From Phylloscopus collybita (Eukaryota > Chordata > Aves > Passeriformes > Phylloscopidae), in assembly GCA_027886175.1 (NCBI GenBank), contig JAJNNQ010000008.1, positions 8,216,001 through 8,280,000 on the forward strand: a stretch of 64,000 bases of DNA, written 5' to 3'. Under the pieces are notes generated by a model that worked only from the letters and a program-made list of their open reading frames with translations, had not been told where the DNA came from and made no database searches. This document shows positions 29,112-41,573 of this stretch, one piece after another. Within the stretch, counting starts at the first letter, position 1. Each line of letters begins with the position of its first letter. The position numbers and the translations under genes are program-made.

Positions 29112-29629
29112 GGCACAAACAAGGAAATTCTGACCCAGGCCCCAATTAATGGCATAAACAGTATTTATCTATTGATGATTAAGTGCTGCCCTTGTTCCTT
29201 GGTAGTGAAGTTCAATGTTGATAGACATCTTGGAAAACAGGTAGATAGACAGAAAGATGGATATCCTCAGCTACTTCAGCTATCCATAACATGCCATGTG
29301 CTGCCATCGTTGCTTTAGCCTGACCAATTGCCTCAGCAACATGTTCCATCTTGTCTGATCAATATTAGCACTTCAGCAACTCTGCAGAGTTGCAGCTGTC
29401 TGCTAGCACAGGAAGAACCTCGTCTTGCCTTCTTGTATAGAAAGAGTCATATGGAAGAAGGAAAGCCATTAGCTGTTTAAATGCTTTCATCTGATTGCTT
29501 TCATTGACTTGGTTTTTTTGCTCTGATACCTTTTGTACCTGTTCTGCAAATACTTTAGAGCAAAAAGAAAAAACTGAAGAATCAGAAAATGAATGAACAT
29601 TGGAAGTTTAACAAGAAATCTGAGTTCGG

Positions 29630-29720
29630 TGACCAGCCTCCTGTCCAAGGAATTAATGTGTGCCTCAGTTCTTTAGAATAAAATGGGGTTAATGACACCA
29701 TTAAATCACCTGTTGTAAGG
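29630..29720 (+). mobile_element. Ancient MIR/CORE-SINE-like fragment
   Basis: The segment TGCCTCAGTTCTTTAGAATA followed by AAATGGGGTTAATGACACC (29661-29699) resembles the middle of MIR-type SINEs, where a GCCTCAGTTT stretch is followed by TGTAAAATGGGGATAATGA. The head and tail are not clearly recognisable, so this is a decayed partial copy. Old CORE-SINE copies are known in amniote genomes, birds included. Assignment is by eye and tentative. Confidence 0.4.
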
Positions 29721-30260
29721 CTAAGGATATTCGTGATTTGCAGACCTACATGAGAATAAGATCCAGAGGCAGAATTACTGCTGTTTCCTCCTGGGCTCAG
29801 GTGCTGATTGAGATACTGAAGGATGACTTCATACAGAGGTGGAGGATCAAAAAGTCCATGTGCAGTATGGGAATAACAGCACTGGAAGAAAAAAAAAATC
29901 TGGTTTTTACCTCACAAAATCTTTCATTAACTGGCAAATAAGGACAGAGTAGAATAAAATGTTATTCTCCCTGCCTCTGTAAGAGTGAGTGTTTCTGGTA
30001 AGAGTCTGGGAAAATATAAATACCAGTCAGAGACAGAAACTGAGAAGTTTCCTATGTTGTCTTTGTGATCCTTGCAAGTCCTCCTTACCTCACTGCACTA
30101 GGGCAACAGGAGCTAAACTCTGTTTTGTTAAACAAAGCTCTGTTGAAATGATCTGCAAAAGTATAAGGAGAGACAAAAAATCCCTTCCCCACAACTTGTT
30201 GATCTCCCACATTTCCGGTTGCTCTATTAACACTGGCCAGCCACCATTTCTGTCCTTTTC

Positions 30261-30287
30261 TCTGTTCTGTTCTGTTCTGTTCTGTTG

Positions 30288-30320
<33 letters not shown>
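30261..30320. repeat. TCTGT and TTTTG compound microsatellite
   Basis: Five perfect TCTGT units at 30261-30285 are followed by a G5/T7 junction and several TTTTG units up to about 30320. Confidence 0.9.
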
Positions 30321-32690
30321 CCTGTCAGGTTCCTTCAGCCATGCTTCTTTTCCAGGTGGAAGATGAAAAAAAAGGTACAGATAGAGAACCAACCACTGAA
30401 GCGTCATAAGGCTAAACATTTGTTCACTTGCCTAAGATGCAGTAAGTCCTGGAGTGCTCTCTGTTTACCCAAGAGGATTTCAGCATAGAGGCTTGTTCCA
30501 GAAAGGTATTTGCTCAGAAAAGAGAAAAATCTGCAGATCAGTGTAATCTCTGTTACTCTAAGAATTACTGAGAGCGTAATGTGCTGTGGGTGGGTGGGTG
30601 GGGTTTTTCTCCTCAGTAAAGCAGAAGCTCATGGGAAAACTAAATGCTGTACAGTCTGCATTGTAGGAGAGTCAGAACCTCAATATCAAATGTCAGAAAC
30701 TCTGAAGGTTGAGGCTTTTCAACTGATATTTTAAGTTGTTACTTAGCAAAATTTTCATTTAAGTCAAAAGAATGGGTTTGATCCTTCAGGTTTTTGCTTT
30801 ATAAACTCCCAGACTAGAACAGCAGCCACATGACAGGGTCAAAATGCCATTATGTTCTTCAGGACAGATGCCTCTTCCAAAGACAGGGGTGTAAAGACAA
30901 TGGTGCTGAGAACTTAGTTACTCATGAACAACTCTGAATTTTGCTCCACAGAGGGAGCATATTGAAGAATTTTCACCCCGGCTCAGGTTTTATCGTGGTG
31001 AGGACAGCACAGTGTAACAGATGAAACTACTGCAAGAGGTGGTACAAGAAAACCTGCCTTTAGAAGGATAAAATATAAGAAAGCTCAAGCAAATAATAGT
31101 TTTTTTTCAGGTTGAAAGTTGGTTTTCCCTTTTTCATCCCATTTTTCAGGTTAAAATCAGTGAGCAAAACCCATGTGCATTTGGTGAACAGTTTTCCTGT
31201 AAAGATGACTGACAGAAGAAAGGCAAAAAATACAAGTACAGCAGCATGGCACAGCAGAAACCATCTAATTGAAGATGGTATGTGGACAGAACACTTGTAG
31301 TCATGCTTAATTTTATATTTTTGCATTATTTTGTTCATTAAAGATTTAAAAAAAATCATTTGAGCAATTGTACCAGTGAGACTGTAATTTGCTATGAGAT
31401 TTAAAATATACCTTTGGATAATTTGAAATTGTTTTCTGCCTTTATTTGACTGAATTTGCCACACTGAAACTGAATCAAACCATTGATTTATCAGCAATGT
31501 TTTATTCCTCATTCTAGATCTGTGCAGATCTAAGTTATAAACCAGGAAAGCAGTAGAATGTTGCATTTGTAAATATTTTAGAGAAAACTGCTGTTCTGTG
31601 GAACTTTATGCTGTTTATGCTGGTTTTTTCTGGTCCTATTGAGTGCTTTACAGAAGCTCATTTGGGAAATGTATTCTTTGATTTTGGTAATCAATTGATC
31701 AACATTTGAAGCTTTGCTCAGACACACAGCTATTGTGAAAAGCAGTTCTTTCAAATATCCATTTGATTGTGTTTGTGATGCTTGCTTTATTCAACTCTGC
31801 TCCAGGCAAATTAAAATGTACTGCTATATAATAAGTATGGGAAGGTTAGCATTCACAATTTAGGGATAAAACATTTTGACAGTTCTATTCTACATTTGCA
31901 TTTAAAAATCGTAATGCATTTGATTAGACCCTATGTTTATCGTAGGATCTCTTGTAGGCACTGCTACTGTGAGATTGTTACCTTTCAGGATTTGTTCTGG
32001 ACTGTGTGTCTGTGGGGGAGCACAAAAGCCTGCTGGTTCCACAGGCATGTTATTTTCTGGTCCATGGTATGTCTCATTTTCTTTCATTTCTGATGGAGCA
32101 CCACCTGCACTGCTGCTGCTGAGTCATCTGTGTTTGTGTCCGAGATATTTTTGGTGTGCAGGGTTGGGCAGGTACATGTGCATTGTTCTGCCTTATATGT
32201 TTGCCATGCTTTTCCACTGGCCCCCAGACTCTCAGGTTTTCAGGCACTTTAGAATCCCCACGGGGGCAGAGGCAGGCAATGTCTGGGCAGGGACAAGAGA
32301 TCCTGCACCACAACCATTATCCTTGCTGCTGAACAGGTGATGCTCAAGCACAGCATGTGCACAGACAATGGGCAGCATTCTGAGCTCAGGAAAATGATCA
32401 CTGACACAGGCTGAGGGCTGAAGGATGGGTCACTAAAACTAGCAGGATTAATTGCTCCCCTTTTATTTTATCCATCATCTTTCTGCATTAGGAGCGTTCA
32501 GGGGGAGATTCAAGTAACCTGATATAACATCTGCAACATTGCTATCACCAAGAAAACATTCATTCAGATAATAAGGCTGTCTCAAGGTACTCTGTCTCAA
32601 GAGACCATGTGTAAATTACACCAAATGATAAAAAAAACCAAAACTAACAAACACGCTGACTAGATAGTTTAGACTTTTCACAAAAGCAGA

Positions 32691-32770
32691 AATAAATAAA
32701 ATAAAATAAAATAAAATAAAATAAAATAAAATAAAATAAAATAAAATAAAATAAAATAAAATAAAATAAA
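32691..32770. repeat. ATAAA pentanucleotide microsatellite, about 16 units
   Basis: Two ATAA-type units lead into 14 perfect ATAAA units at 32701-32770. The lack of interruptions suggests it is young and probably polymorphic. Confidence 0.97.
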
Positions 32771-33272
32771 CCACCAGAAAAATGCATTTGAATTGAAGTA
32801 AGGCCTCCTCCCCAGTCTTTTAGCCAATCTCTAGAGACTTTGTGTAATTATTAGATTTCCCCTGGGAAGGACATGGACTTAGGTGATACCAGAAATCTCG
32901 TGCAGTGAATTCACCAGGAACCCCTCTCTGCATGATGCCCTGTTACTCTGCCTCCAAAGCCCTAAAAACCCATACACCCTCAAACTGCCATGAACTGAAG
33001 GTATTTTCCACACCTTCCTTCACATTCAGGAGCTGTTTCTTCTGACTCAGCAAAAAATAGCAGAGAAGGGATGGACTCTGGGAATTCAGAGATATGATGT
33101 GCACAAAGTCATTTTCTGATTGTGAAGGGGGCCACTGGTAAAGGCTCTCTGTGCACCCAGTCTGGGTCTTGCACTGAAAAACATCGAAATCTGAATTATA
33201 CAGAGGCTATGCAGCACTATGGGTAAGTACTTTCGCCTTTCATGTCTTATTATGTTGTTAATTAGTTAATGT

Positions 33273-33326
33273 TTGTAAAGCACTTTGAAGATGAAAAGCC
33301 CTATATAAGTTCTAAGTGTTATTATC
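33273..33326 (+). mobile_element. Ancient L2/L3-type LINE (or SINE) 3' tail
   Basis: The words TGTAAAGCACTTTGAAGATG, AAAAGCCCTATATAAG and TGTTATTAT occur in this order and spacing. They match the general pattern TGTAAAGCGCTTTG, then AAAGCGCTATATAA, then TATTATT, found at the 3' end of old L2/L3/CR1-related LINEs and of SINEs that borrow those tails. The body upstream is too diverged to name. A GGTTCAATTC box-B-like word at 33339 is probably incidental. Confidence 0.5.
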
Positions 33327-36300
33327 TCTAGAGACCTAGGTTCAATTCAAAGGTGCTTAATTACATATGCCATAAATTAGACTTAATGAGTTGTAGAATC
33401 ATACATTTTATGCAATGCATGCAGATTTCTCGGCCAGAGCTGTGTCTTATGGTCTGCTGCAGTACTTCTTAAGGTACTCAGAGTTGTTAAGAAAATTACA
33501 CAAAAATAGAGCAGATAATTTCTAATAATAATTAGATTACGTTTCAGTACTATTCAAGACTTGGTGGAGTAAAACACTGGGAGCTTTGCTCAGCTGTACC
33601 TAGGGATTTTCCAGTAACCAAATTGAAGGTAACAGTTTTGGGGTTATTTTAGTTATGATATAAACATAATTCTTATTCATACTTCTGTATTTTGACTTAG
33701 CAGAAGGGTGCTGAGAGGTTTGGTATGACTGCTGTCCTTCCAGTAAGACCCTGAAATGTCCCCTTAGAGGACCACTTCATGTTGGGTTACATTCACAAGC
33801 ATAAAAAAAGATTTTCCCATCTCTAGAAATACCACTGTGTCATTTACAACAAGCCATTACGAGCGGGTATCCTGCAAAAAGGGGAAGCCACAGTTATAGG
33901 AAAATGTGGTTTCATTGGCTTTGCAGAGCTGAGAGTTTCCATGTTTTGTAACTTACATATTTTGTGGCCAGGAAGCTGCAGACTTTGCCCAGCTCCAGCC
34001 CCAGCACCAGGGCAGATGTCCACAGTGAGCAGGAGGCTTCTCCTGGCTCCTGCCCAGCCAGCAGAGTCCAGAGGCAGACAAAACCAGCAGGATCACCCAC
34101 CTGACCTAAAGGGGCTCTCATGTGTTCCTGCAGCAGAACATCCATTTTACCTTGGGCCTTCCAAGGACATATAGAGGGAGGCAGGATTTATCCTGTGTAT
34201 AAATATGCTAGGAGTGATTGTGTTCGTTAGTACAACCCAAGTAGATTGGAAAAACTAATTATCAGCAATTTACTATGAGTGTCGCTAACAGACTTACTTG
34301 AAAGTATTTCTCCCAAAGTGAAAGTCATTTGATTTGGTTAATGTTTATTGTAAGCATATGCAGACTGTCTTCCAGGGGAAAATGTATTTTTGAGTGTTCC
34401 AGACAAGTGAAACTGGTGAGCCCACAGTCCGGAGAAAGCATCTGTAACCGCAGCCAAAAGGGGAACGAAATTTCTGACATTCTTTCAAGACATGTGCTTG
34501 AGGCATGGGTTCCCATCACTTTCAGAGCCACTTGCAGGCCTTTTTCTTTATATAGATTTAGACAAGGCAACGTGGGCCTAGATTCAGCGTGATAAATGCC
34601 TCTGTGATTTCTCCCCCATCCATTCTCTACTGTTATTTCAATGTTTATTTTGTGCAGAAGTGTGTTCTTTAAATGGGTCAGAGCACAGTTCCTGACAGTG
34701 TTTATCACTCACTTTTCCATACTCCCAAGAAATGGATCTAGTCTTACACCATAATTACTGGGGTGCACCTCTTTCAAAAACAAGACATGATTTTGGTGAA
34801 TACTTTTCATATATTCTAATAAATAGGAACTTCACATGAATGCTGATTTGGGCTCCAGGCTGTGGTTAAATGTTTTAATAGTGCAGCAAACTTACCAACA
34901 AACCTTTCCTTCCCTACCCTTCACTCTTCCCTTTTTACAATGAACAGATTATTATCCGACTGGCTTGTGACTTGGGGATTTTTACAAGCAGGTTTAGGAA
35001 CTTATCAAATATTTGAATATCCGAGTCTGAAAACAAAGCAGAAAAATCCTACAACGTAAACCTCCAATATTTTATACAGTGTGTATTAACTGAGTAAAAT
35101 TTTGACCCAGCAAAACACCTACAGGACTCCATTCTCTGACCTAACTATCAGTACTTAAGTAGAAGTTCCCAGTCTGATGCCTTTTTTAATACTCCAAGAC
35201 ACCATTTTTACTGACATAACTCACTGAGCTACCAAATCAGTGGAGCTGCATGACACTCTTTGTTTCCAAGTTCCTGTAGCCTTTTGTCAAAAGATGATAA
35301 GAATATTCATATTGGTTTTATTTAATCTTGGCATTTCCAGCCTGTCTCCTTCCCTCCTCTGTTTCCAAGATGTCAGTGACTGACATACTCTGGCAGTGAC
35401 ATCAGTGTTGCTCAAACATGAGTGAAGAGTCTCTCTGAGCAGGTGGGACAGTTGTGAGCTGAGCAGCTGCATGGAAGTGCCTGTTGCAGAGACCCCAGGC
35501 AGCAGGGACAGCTGTGCAGCAGAGAGCACCTTGATGCCTTGATGGCCTTCAAGTCTGGCCAAGAGAACAATGGCTGGGGAGGCTGCTCCTCCAGAAAATG
35601 TTCATGGGCTCAAGAAGCAGCAAATGTGCATGGAGAAACATCTTGGTAAGTTAACGTCCAGTACAGAACTCTGGTCACTTGGTGGTTGTGTCTGGCTGGG
35701 AGTTTTACAGAAACTAGCCATGCTTTGGTTTGTGACTTCCTCAGACATTTTCCTGTGTTAAGTCCCTAATTTAACAAAGCACTGATCTCTCTCCTCTGAA
35801 AATCTTTGACTGTGGAAACATTGCCCCTGCAGGAGGCCTGGAAGATTTCTGGATCATTACTGCTTTTGACTTCCTCTCTCTGTGAGCAAAGAGTTATCAC
35901 AGGTCAGCAGCAGAGTGGAAAGTGTGGCAGCAAATTGTGGGGTAAGCCCAGATATAATACTGATGTGTCTTTATACCACAGTGGATGAAAATCATCCATG
36001 CCTCCTAAAAGAGTATGGCACAGATGTATGTGAGCCATCACAAACTTGCTGGTGCCTGTTACTTCAGTGGGCCTGTGGATTTTTTTGTCAGCAGACTTGA
36101 AAAGTGTACTACTGGTGTGCTGCATGATCCTTGAACTCCTTTCTCTCTACAGTAGTGTCGCAGAAAGAAAGACAATCAAATGCAAAATTTAAAAAACAAA
36201 GTGCCTGGTTTAAGAGTATTAAAAATTAAGTTTACAAATATTAATTCCAAGAGTAGCATTTTGACACCAAATATTTTAGTGTCATGGACACCATGTCATG

Positions 36301-36814
36301 CACATATTACTTCAGCAAAAACCTCTGTCTTCTGTGGATTAAGAGCATGCCTTCAGTCTAACCCTCAATTCAGTAAAATATTTCTATTCCAAATGATAGT
36401 CAGGTTTCAGTTTAGACATGTCTGCAAGTCCATTGTGTTTGATGTCTGAGGTTAATGAGGTTAACAACAGGCTGAAGTGTTATCCTGAACCAGAGTTTGT
36501 TTTTACCTTGTGTACATGTGCACACCAACATTTCTATTTTAAAGTTTCCTCAGGAAACAGGCCATGAAATTATTTAATAAGTATTCATCAGGAAATCTGT
36601 TTAATTATGACTATGTATTTACAGTTAAGCCTAAACTTAGTTCTGCTTTAGATGTTGGTTGAAATATCAATTTAAGTAGGAGCAACATCCACTTTATGCA
36701 TCTGTCAGGACAGATTTATGAATTGAGGTGGTCAAGTCACACTGTTGCCTGACAAAGGATATCAGAAAGCTGTAAGACTTAAAAATTAACAACTCCATAA
36801 AGCTGGAGTTTGTC

Positions 36815-37040
36815 ATGGGAACATCATCAGATCAACTAATTGGCATTACTCATTCACCCCATAGAGTAATTATTTGTAATTGTTATTATTGTAGCATATG
36901 TCCACCATTTAAGCAGCATTCCTGGGAAGAGCTGGGTCATTCATCAGAGAAACTGAGAAGCTGAGTTGAAAATGTCAAATCAGGCAGGCAGATGCAATTA
37001 CTTCATTTGCTCTTAAATGAATTTATAATTTCTTCTCCTA
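36815..37040. promoter_or_regulatory. Candidate conserved non-coding element about 22.7 kb upstream of SALL1
   Basis: Non-repetitive sequence rich in TAATT cores: CAACTAATTGGC near 36834, GAGTAATTATTTGTAATTG near 36863, and GCAATTACTTC near 36994. An ATCAGGCAGGCAGATGCA stretch near 36979 could hold SMAD-like or E-box-like words. Stop codons are frequent in every frame. Enhancer status is inferred. Confidence 0.3.
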
Positions 37041-39346
37041 CTTCCTCATACAGGCAAACAGGGAAGCAAGCTAACATTATCTCCTGGTTTCACAAGAAAA
37101 AAAGTCAGAAATACCATAACCACTAAGAGACATCTTTAATAAAGAAATCCTTTGGTGGGCCCAATCTTCAGAGTTGCATTCAGTTTCTCTGACACTCTGA
37201 GCCAGCAAGGCACACTAGGGTGAGCTGTGAGCTTTGGCCCTGTGTCACTGAGAAAGGTAGAAATGGCCCCTGAGTCACCAATGAGCAAAGGGTAAACCCA
37301 GAGATAACCTGTGTATGGACCTTTCTGCTAGCAGACAAAATCGGGGTATTTATAGAAAATCTATTGCAGTTGTTTTTATCTTGCATTGATAATGGGACTC
37401 ATACTGATGTGATTTAAGAGTCAGAATTAAAAAATAATCAAAACCTGCAATTGCTTCATCTAGATTTCTGAGAGGAGCCATTGAAACTTTGCTCAGAATT
37501 ACCCACAATTATGAAAAAACGTTCTTTTGTTCTTACATTAATTTGCTTACAGATGGATTTATAATATCCTTTAAAAAAATTGATGTTACACCCATCTGCA
37601 TGTGCTTAAGCTCAGTCTGTTAAAATGTACTGCTTGAGCTCATGACGAAAGCTACAACTATTGTTTGCCTGCACAATACAAAAGGAAATAAAATGAAGGG
37701 TTCAGAATGGACTGTTGCAAATCAAGACTTCAAAATCTCAGTTAGACTGCTTTTTGTTCAGTATCTTTTATTACAAGAAGAGGCACTTATCACAGATATT
37801 TGGGATATTTGGCAGTAAAACCATAATACTGAACGTTCAGATGATGATGAAGCAGCATTATTGTCTTCCAGTGCCACTAAAATTGAAGTTTCCATTTACA
37901 TCCATTTTTTTTCAAAAAATGGGGTGTTTGCTTCTTCTTCCACAAAGATCTCAAAGAGATAAGTTAAGCCTATTAACCTGAATATGGCAGTTCATATTCT
38001 GATGTTAAGAACATACTTAAAGCCAAGAGCTCTTGGCAAGGCATTTTGACTCATTAAAGGAGAAATAAATGTCAAAATGAAGAAGGTAAAATTGTATTAC
38101 AAAATCTATTAATAAAGAATTCTGAAGAAACTTCCTGTTATTTGTTACTAAAGGAGATTATATAAATTTCTGTAATGAACAAAAAGGTTATCTATAAGAA
38201 AATATTCTGTTCTCTTGCTTACACTGAAGGAATTTTATATCAAATGGATAGAGAGTTGCTCCTTCATTGTTCCAATCATAAGATCAGTGTCCAGTGAATA
38301 ACAATAAGCAAGTCTTATGATCTGACATCCTATATCTAATCAACTTGTGGGAAGTGATGGAAAGAGCTTTTTAAATGTGGCAGAGAGGTGACAGCCTGGA
38401 AAAAACTAATTAAAGAATGTTTTAAAATTGTGTTCCTTAGGATCTTACACTAAAAAACAAGGTCAATTGTAAAAAAAAAAAAAATAGACTAAGAGGGTGC
38501 TGATGTCACTGCAGCAGCAGTAGTCCATGTGTAGATTGTATATTGCTTAAATGGTTCAGATACTTTGATATGGTCTGGCAAATGAACACCTTCTCTTACC
38601 ATAAGTCATTTTTAGCATCTGGATTTGCATGCCTGTATTATATCTGTTATATTAATTACATCTATTTTCACAGGTATAGACAGACGTACCCCAGTCGTGT
38701 GGCACCCATGAATAGCTCCAGTGAGCCTGTGCAGCTGTGTTTTGATCAGCAGAGAGGTTTCCTGGCATCCGAGAACTGAAATCACCTTGTGGGTATGACA
38801 AGCACATCTAAGTATGTAGCAACTGAAAATCAAGGGTTTCTGCAAGGAAGAAGTGAGGACACCTATCACAAAAAATTAGAAGTAAAATAACCTTTAATAA
38901 TCAGAACAATGCAACCCCCATTCGATGTACTGCCCTAAACTGGCATTCAGCCATCCATCATCAGCTGGCTCATGAAGCTGATTTGTGCTCTTCCCTCCCC
39001 TCCCTGTTTCTCGGAGCTGCTGGCCTCTTCTCACCACTCCTTTCCATAGGCACACAACTGGGACCCAAACACTCTTTTATCTCTTCCTCTGCAACTCTGC
39101 TCTGTAACACACGGGGAAAGGAGGAGCTGTGGGCAGCTTGCTTTCTTCTGCATTGTGTAATGCCACTCATAAACTCTGTCGGTAGACACTTGGGAGGTGT
39201 CTAAAATGTTAGACAAGGAAACAGGTATAATTCAGAGAAAACCTGACCTTGATTGAATAGGGTCAAAATGTCTCAACCACCTCTTTCATTTGAAGCTCCT
39301 CATTTACAGACTCAGTCTTCTTTTATTGTTGCTTAGTGTTGAAAAA

Positions 39347-40108
39347 TGTGCGGGGTGTCTGTGTTGGTCTGAAAAAGAAGCGTTAAGGCAAGTTCCCGGT
39401 GTGAGCACTCAGGAGACGCCCTGGCAGTCACACTGCCAAGGACAGAGGCTGTCACATTGCCAGGGACAGAGGCTGTCACATTGCCAAGGACAGGGCTGTC
39501 ACTGCTGCCACCGAAGCCCCTTCACAGGGTGCCGCTCCCTGCGCACCCACTCTCAGCCGCACCAAGCTTCCCATAGCCGAGTCTCAGATGTCTCGTTCCA
39601 TAAAACCACTTATTCCCGGCGCAGTGGCACGGGAGCAGCCCGAGCTGGTGCCTCCGAGGAGGACACCAACCCAGAAACTCCCGGACTTTTATACCTTTTA
39701 TCCTCTCACCTTCTCCCCGAAGGCAAGCGTCGCTCTTCGGCTCCCGCCCTCCTCTCCGTCTCCATCACCTCGCTGGCGTCACCCGTCTCCTTTGTTAACC
39801 AAAAGATCGGCGATTCCCGGCTCCTGCTGTGTCTCTCAGTGTCCATTCACCTGGCTGGCATCCCCCATCTTCATGCCTTTGTTATCCCAAGGGTTGGCAC
39901 TTCACGGCCTCTCGTCTCGGGCTCCCACCCACAGCTCCATCTGCATCTCAATCTCCAGTCTGCCGGCCGGGCTACCTGGATTCTACCAGCATTCCTCAGC
40001 AGCAGCCCGCCTGGATTTAGGGAATTCTGGGATTAAACAAGCTCTTGGTGGAGAGCACACAATTTCTCTCACCTCAAAAGGTTGTAGCACCAAATTGTGA
40101 ACCGTACA
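39347..40108 (-). mobile_element. Candidate solo LTR of an endogenous retrovirus
   Basis: A GC-rich block in AT-rich DNA. Read on the minus strand it has an LTR-like order: a possible TG start (TGTACGGTTC at 40108), about 410 bases of U3-like sequence, a TATA box GGTATAAAAG at 39695-39686, and about 80 bases later the polyadenylation-like GGAATAAG at 39616-39609. A 24-base tandem repeat lies downstream at 39427-39497. No gag, pol or env frame is seen on either side, consistent with a solo LTR. Edges are uncertain: the flanks share only A-rich bases, so no convincing target-site duplication is visible. The frames of up to 248 codons on the plus strand here are most likely antisense chance frames. 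Confidence 0.42.
39427..39497. repeat. Minisatellite, 24-base unit, about 3 copies
   Basis: Three adjacent units of the form GTCACAYTGCCARGGACAGA followed by GGCT occur at 39427-39450, 39451-39474 and 39475-39497; the last lacks one base. Differences between units are single substitutions. The array lies inside the candidate LTR block and may be a local duplication within its R/U5 or leader region. Confidence 0.85.
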
Positions 40109-41544
40109 AAATGGTTTTGAGGAATCCTGTTTGGGTATCCCCAGGTATTAGCACCTAGCAGCTGAGTTCAAGCTCCGTCTTCCTAATTCCCAGGTCTATT
40201 TGTATATGTTAATTAAGTTCCTGAAGAAACAACAACCACAAAAAAGGACTGAGCTCTAAATTATTCTAAGAGTTTGAATTTTCCTCCTAACCGTTTAGAA
40301 ATCTAAGCCACCAAAGGCTTTTCAACAAAATACTTGTGGTCATTTCCAGACTTGCTCGCTACAGATATTTCTTAAGTGTTCTGGTGCAATATACTATCTC
40401 AGGTCCTTTTTGCAGAATATTCTAAGAATGATTTACCAAAATAGTTGATGAAGTTTCATATAGAATGTTTTCCAAGCATTTAGTTGCTATATTATGCATG
40501 TCTTTCAACCAGATTTTGTTTTGTTATTATGGAAACCCCTTCTAGTGAAAGCTGTTTGACCCAGGAAAGTATTAGCCAACCAACAAAGTTTGCAGCTTTT
40601 GAGTAATACTCAGTAGTTTTGTTTCAATATTCTTTGTACATTTTTTTCACTGACCAAAACCACAGATGGCACAGGCCTGACTTTCTCATCACTAAGGATA
40701 ATTTACATCACACATTTACTTTGCAGTAAAGAGGGACCTGCAAAAAGTGGAGGTGTAATTAGAAGCCTTTTAATATCCTTTCACACTGCTGGAGTAGCAG
40801 GCAGGAATCCTCAGCTAATGTCCTTATCCCTTCTGTTTCTTTGCTGGGAAGTGCTTCCAGTAGGACTGGTGTGGGTTGGGAACTGGCAACTCCTCCTCTC
40901 CTGTTCCTGAGCTGCTGGAGAACAGCCACACCAACACACTCAGCACGAGGGCGTTTCTTCACATTTATCTTAGGTTAGCACTTTCCTTTATTTAACTGTC
41001 TCTGATCTGACTATATCTGATCATTCCTTCATCTCATTTTCACTTAACCTTTTGCCCTCTACACAGACTAAGCATCCTATCAGATATCTCCCAAGGGACC
41101 TTCTTTTCCCCCTACTCCCCCTTTCTCCACTTTTTCTCCAATTTAGGTGCTTTATGCCACTCCTGCTAATTTACCTGATTACATGGAAGGAGCTGTAGAT
41201 CTTTTTATAATTGCTGTTTTACTTAAAACATTGATTCTTTAGCTCTCGTCTGTTTTCAGGTCATCACACCTCACTGGAGGTTTCCCTGGCTTAATGAGCA
41301 ATTCTGAAACCATAGGAAGTACCAGACTATGGGGGTCAGTGTACATTCGGATATTTGAAAGCCACTCCATAGCATCCACAGGAAGATTTTTGGCACCTGC
41401 CTAGTTAAACTGAATGTCCAATGTTATCTCTCCAGGCAAGTAAGATTCTGGCAATCACTGTAGTCCTATTTCACTCGTTCTCAGTCTTTTTGACACCAAC
41501 ACATTAATTCTCCCAAGCTCCTTTGGCAGCTGTAAGAAATTATC

Positions 41545-41573
41545 TTTTTTTTTTTTCTTTTTTTTTTTTTTTT
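41545..41573. repeat. Poly-T tract with one C
   Basis: Twelve T, one C, then sixteen T. No adjacent retroposon body is identified. Confidence 0.93.

Larger units (their letters stand above)
7937..29640. other. Gene desert with scattered enhancer-like blocks
   Basis: No coding gene is recognised. The region is AT-rich unique sequence with low-complexity tracts (14544-14585, 15266-15300, 29089-29111) and the candidate regulatory blocks listed separately. Slightly GC-richer islands at 12.7-12.9 kb and 28.7-29.0 kb carry frames up to about 200 codons, one running through the poly-A at 29089; none shows a domain, signal peptide or splice context that would support a gene. Confidence 0.65.
29721..39340. 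other. Gene desert, no gene recognised
   Basis: Unique AT-rich DNA with microsatellites at 30261-30320 and 32691-32770, the old LINE/SINE tail near 33.27 kb and one enhancer-like block at 36.8-37.0 kb. The longest frames (up to 168 codons, minus strand 31060-31566) have no recognisable domain, an AT-biased residue content and no upstream promoter signal, so I leave them out. Confidence 0.6.

Noticed and set aside
28701..29318. A 205-codon plus-strand frame
   Set aside because: It passes through the A23 tract as a lysine run, has no recognisable domain or splice context, and sits in ordinary desert sequence.
31060..31566. A 168-codon minus-strand frame with hydrophobic stretches
   Set aside because: Residue content (F, L, I, K, N rich) is what AT-rich DNA gives by chance; no transporter, receptor or retroelement motif could be recognised.
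33339..33352. A tRNA box-B-like word GGTTCAATTC after the old LINE/SINE tail
   Set aside because: No box A at the right distance, no cloverleaf can be drawn, and a tRNA-derived promoter would be upstream of such a tail, not downstream.
39290..40036. A 248-codon plus-strand frame beginning with a hydrophobic, signal-peptide-like stretch
   Set aside because: It reads antisense through the LTR-like block and the 24-base tandem repeat, giving repeated SHCQGQRL words. No domain, and the frame ends with the block, so it is better explained as an artefact of the repeat.
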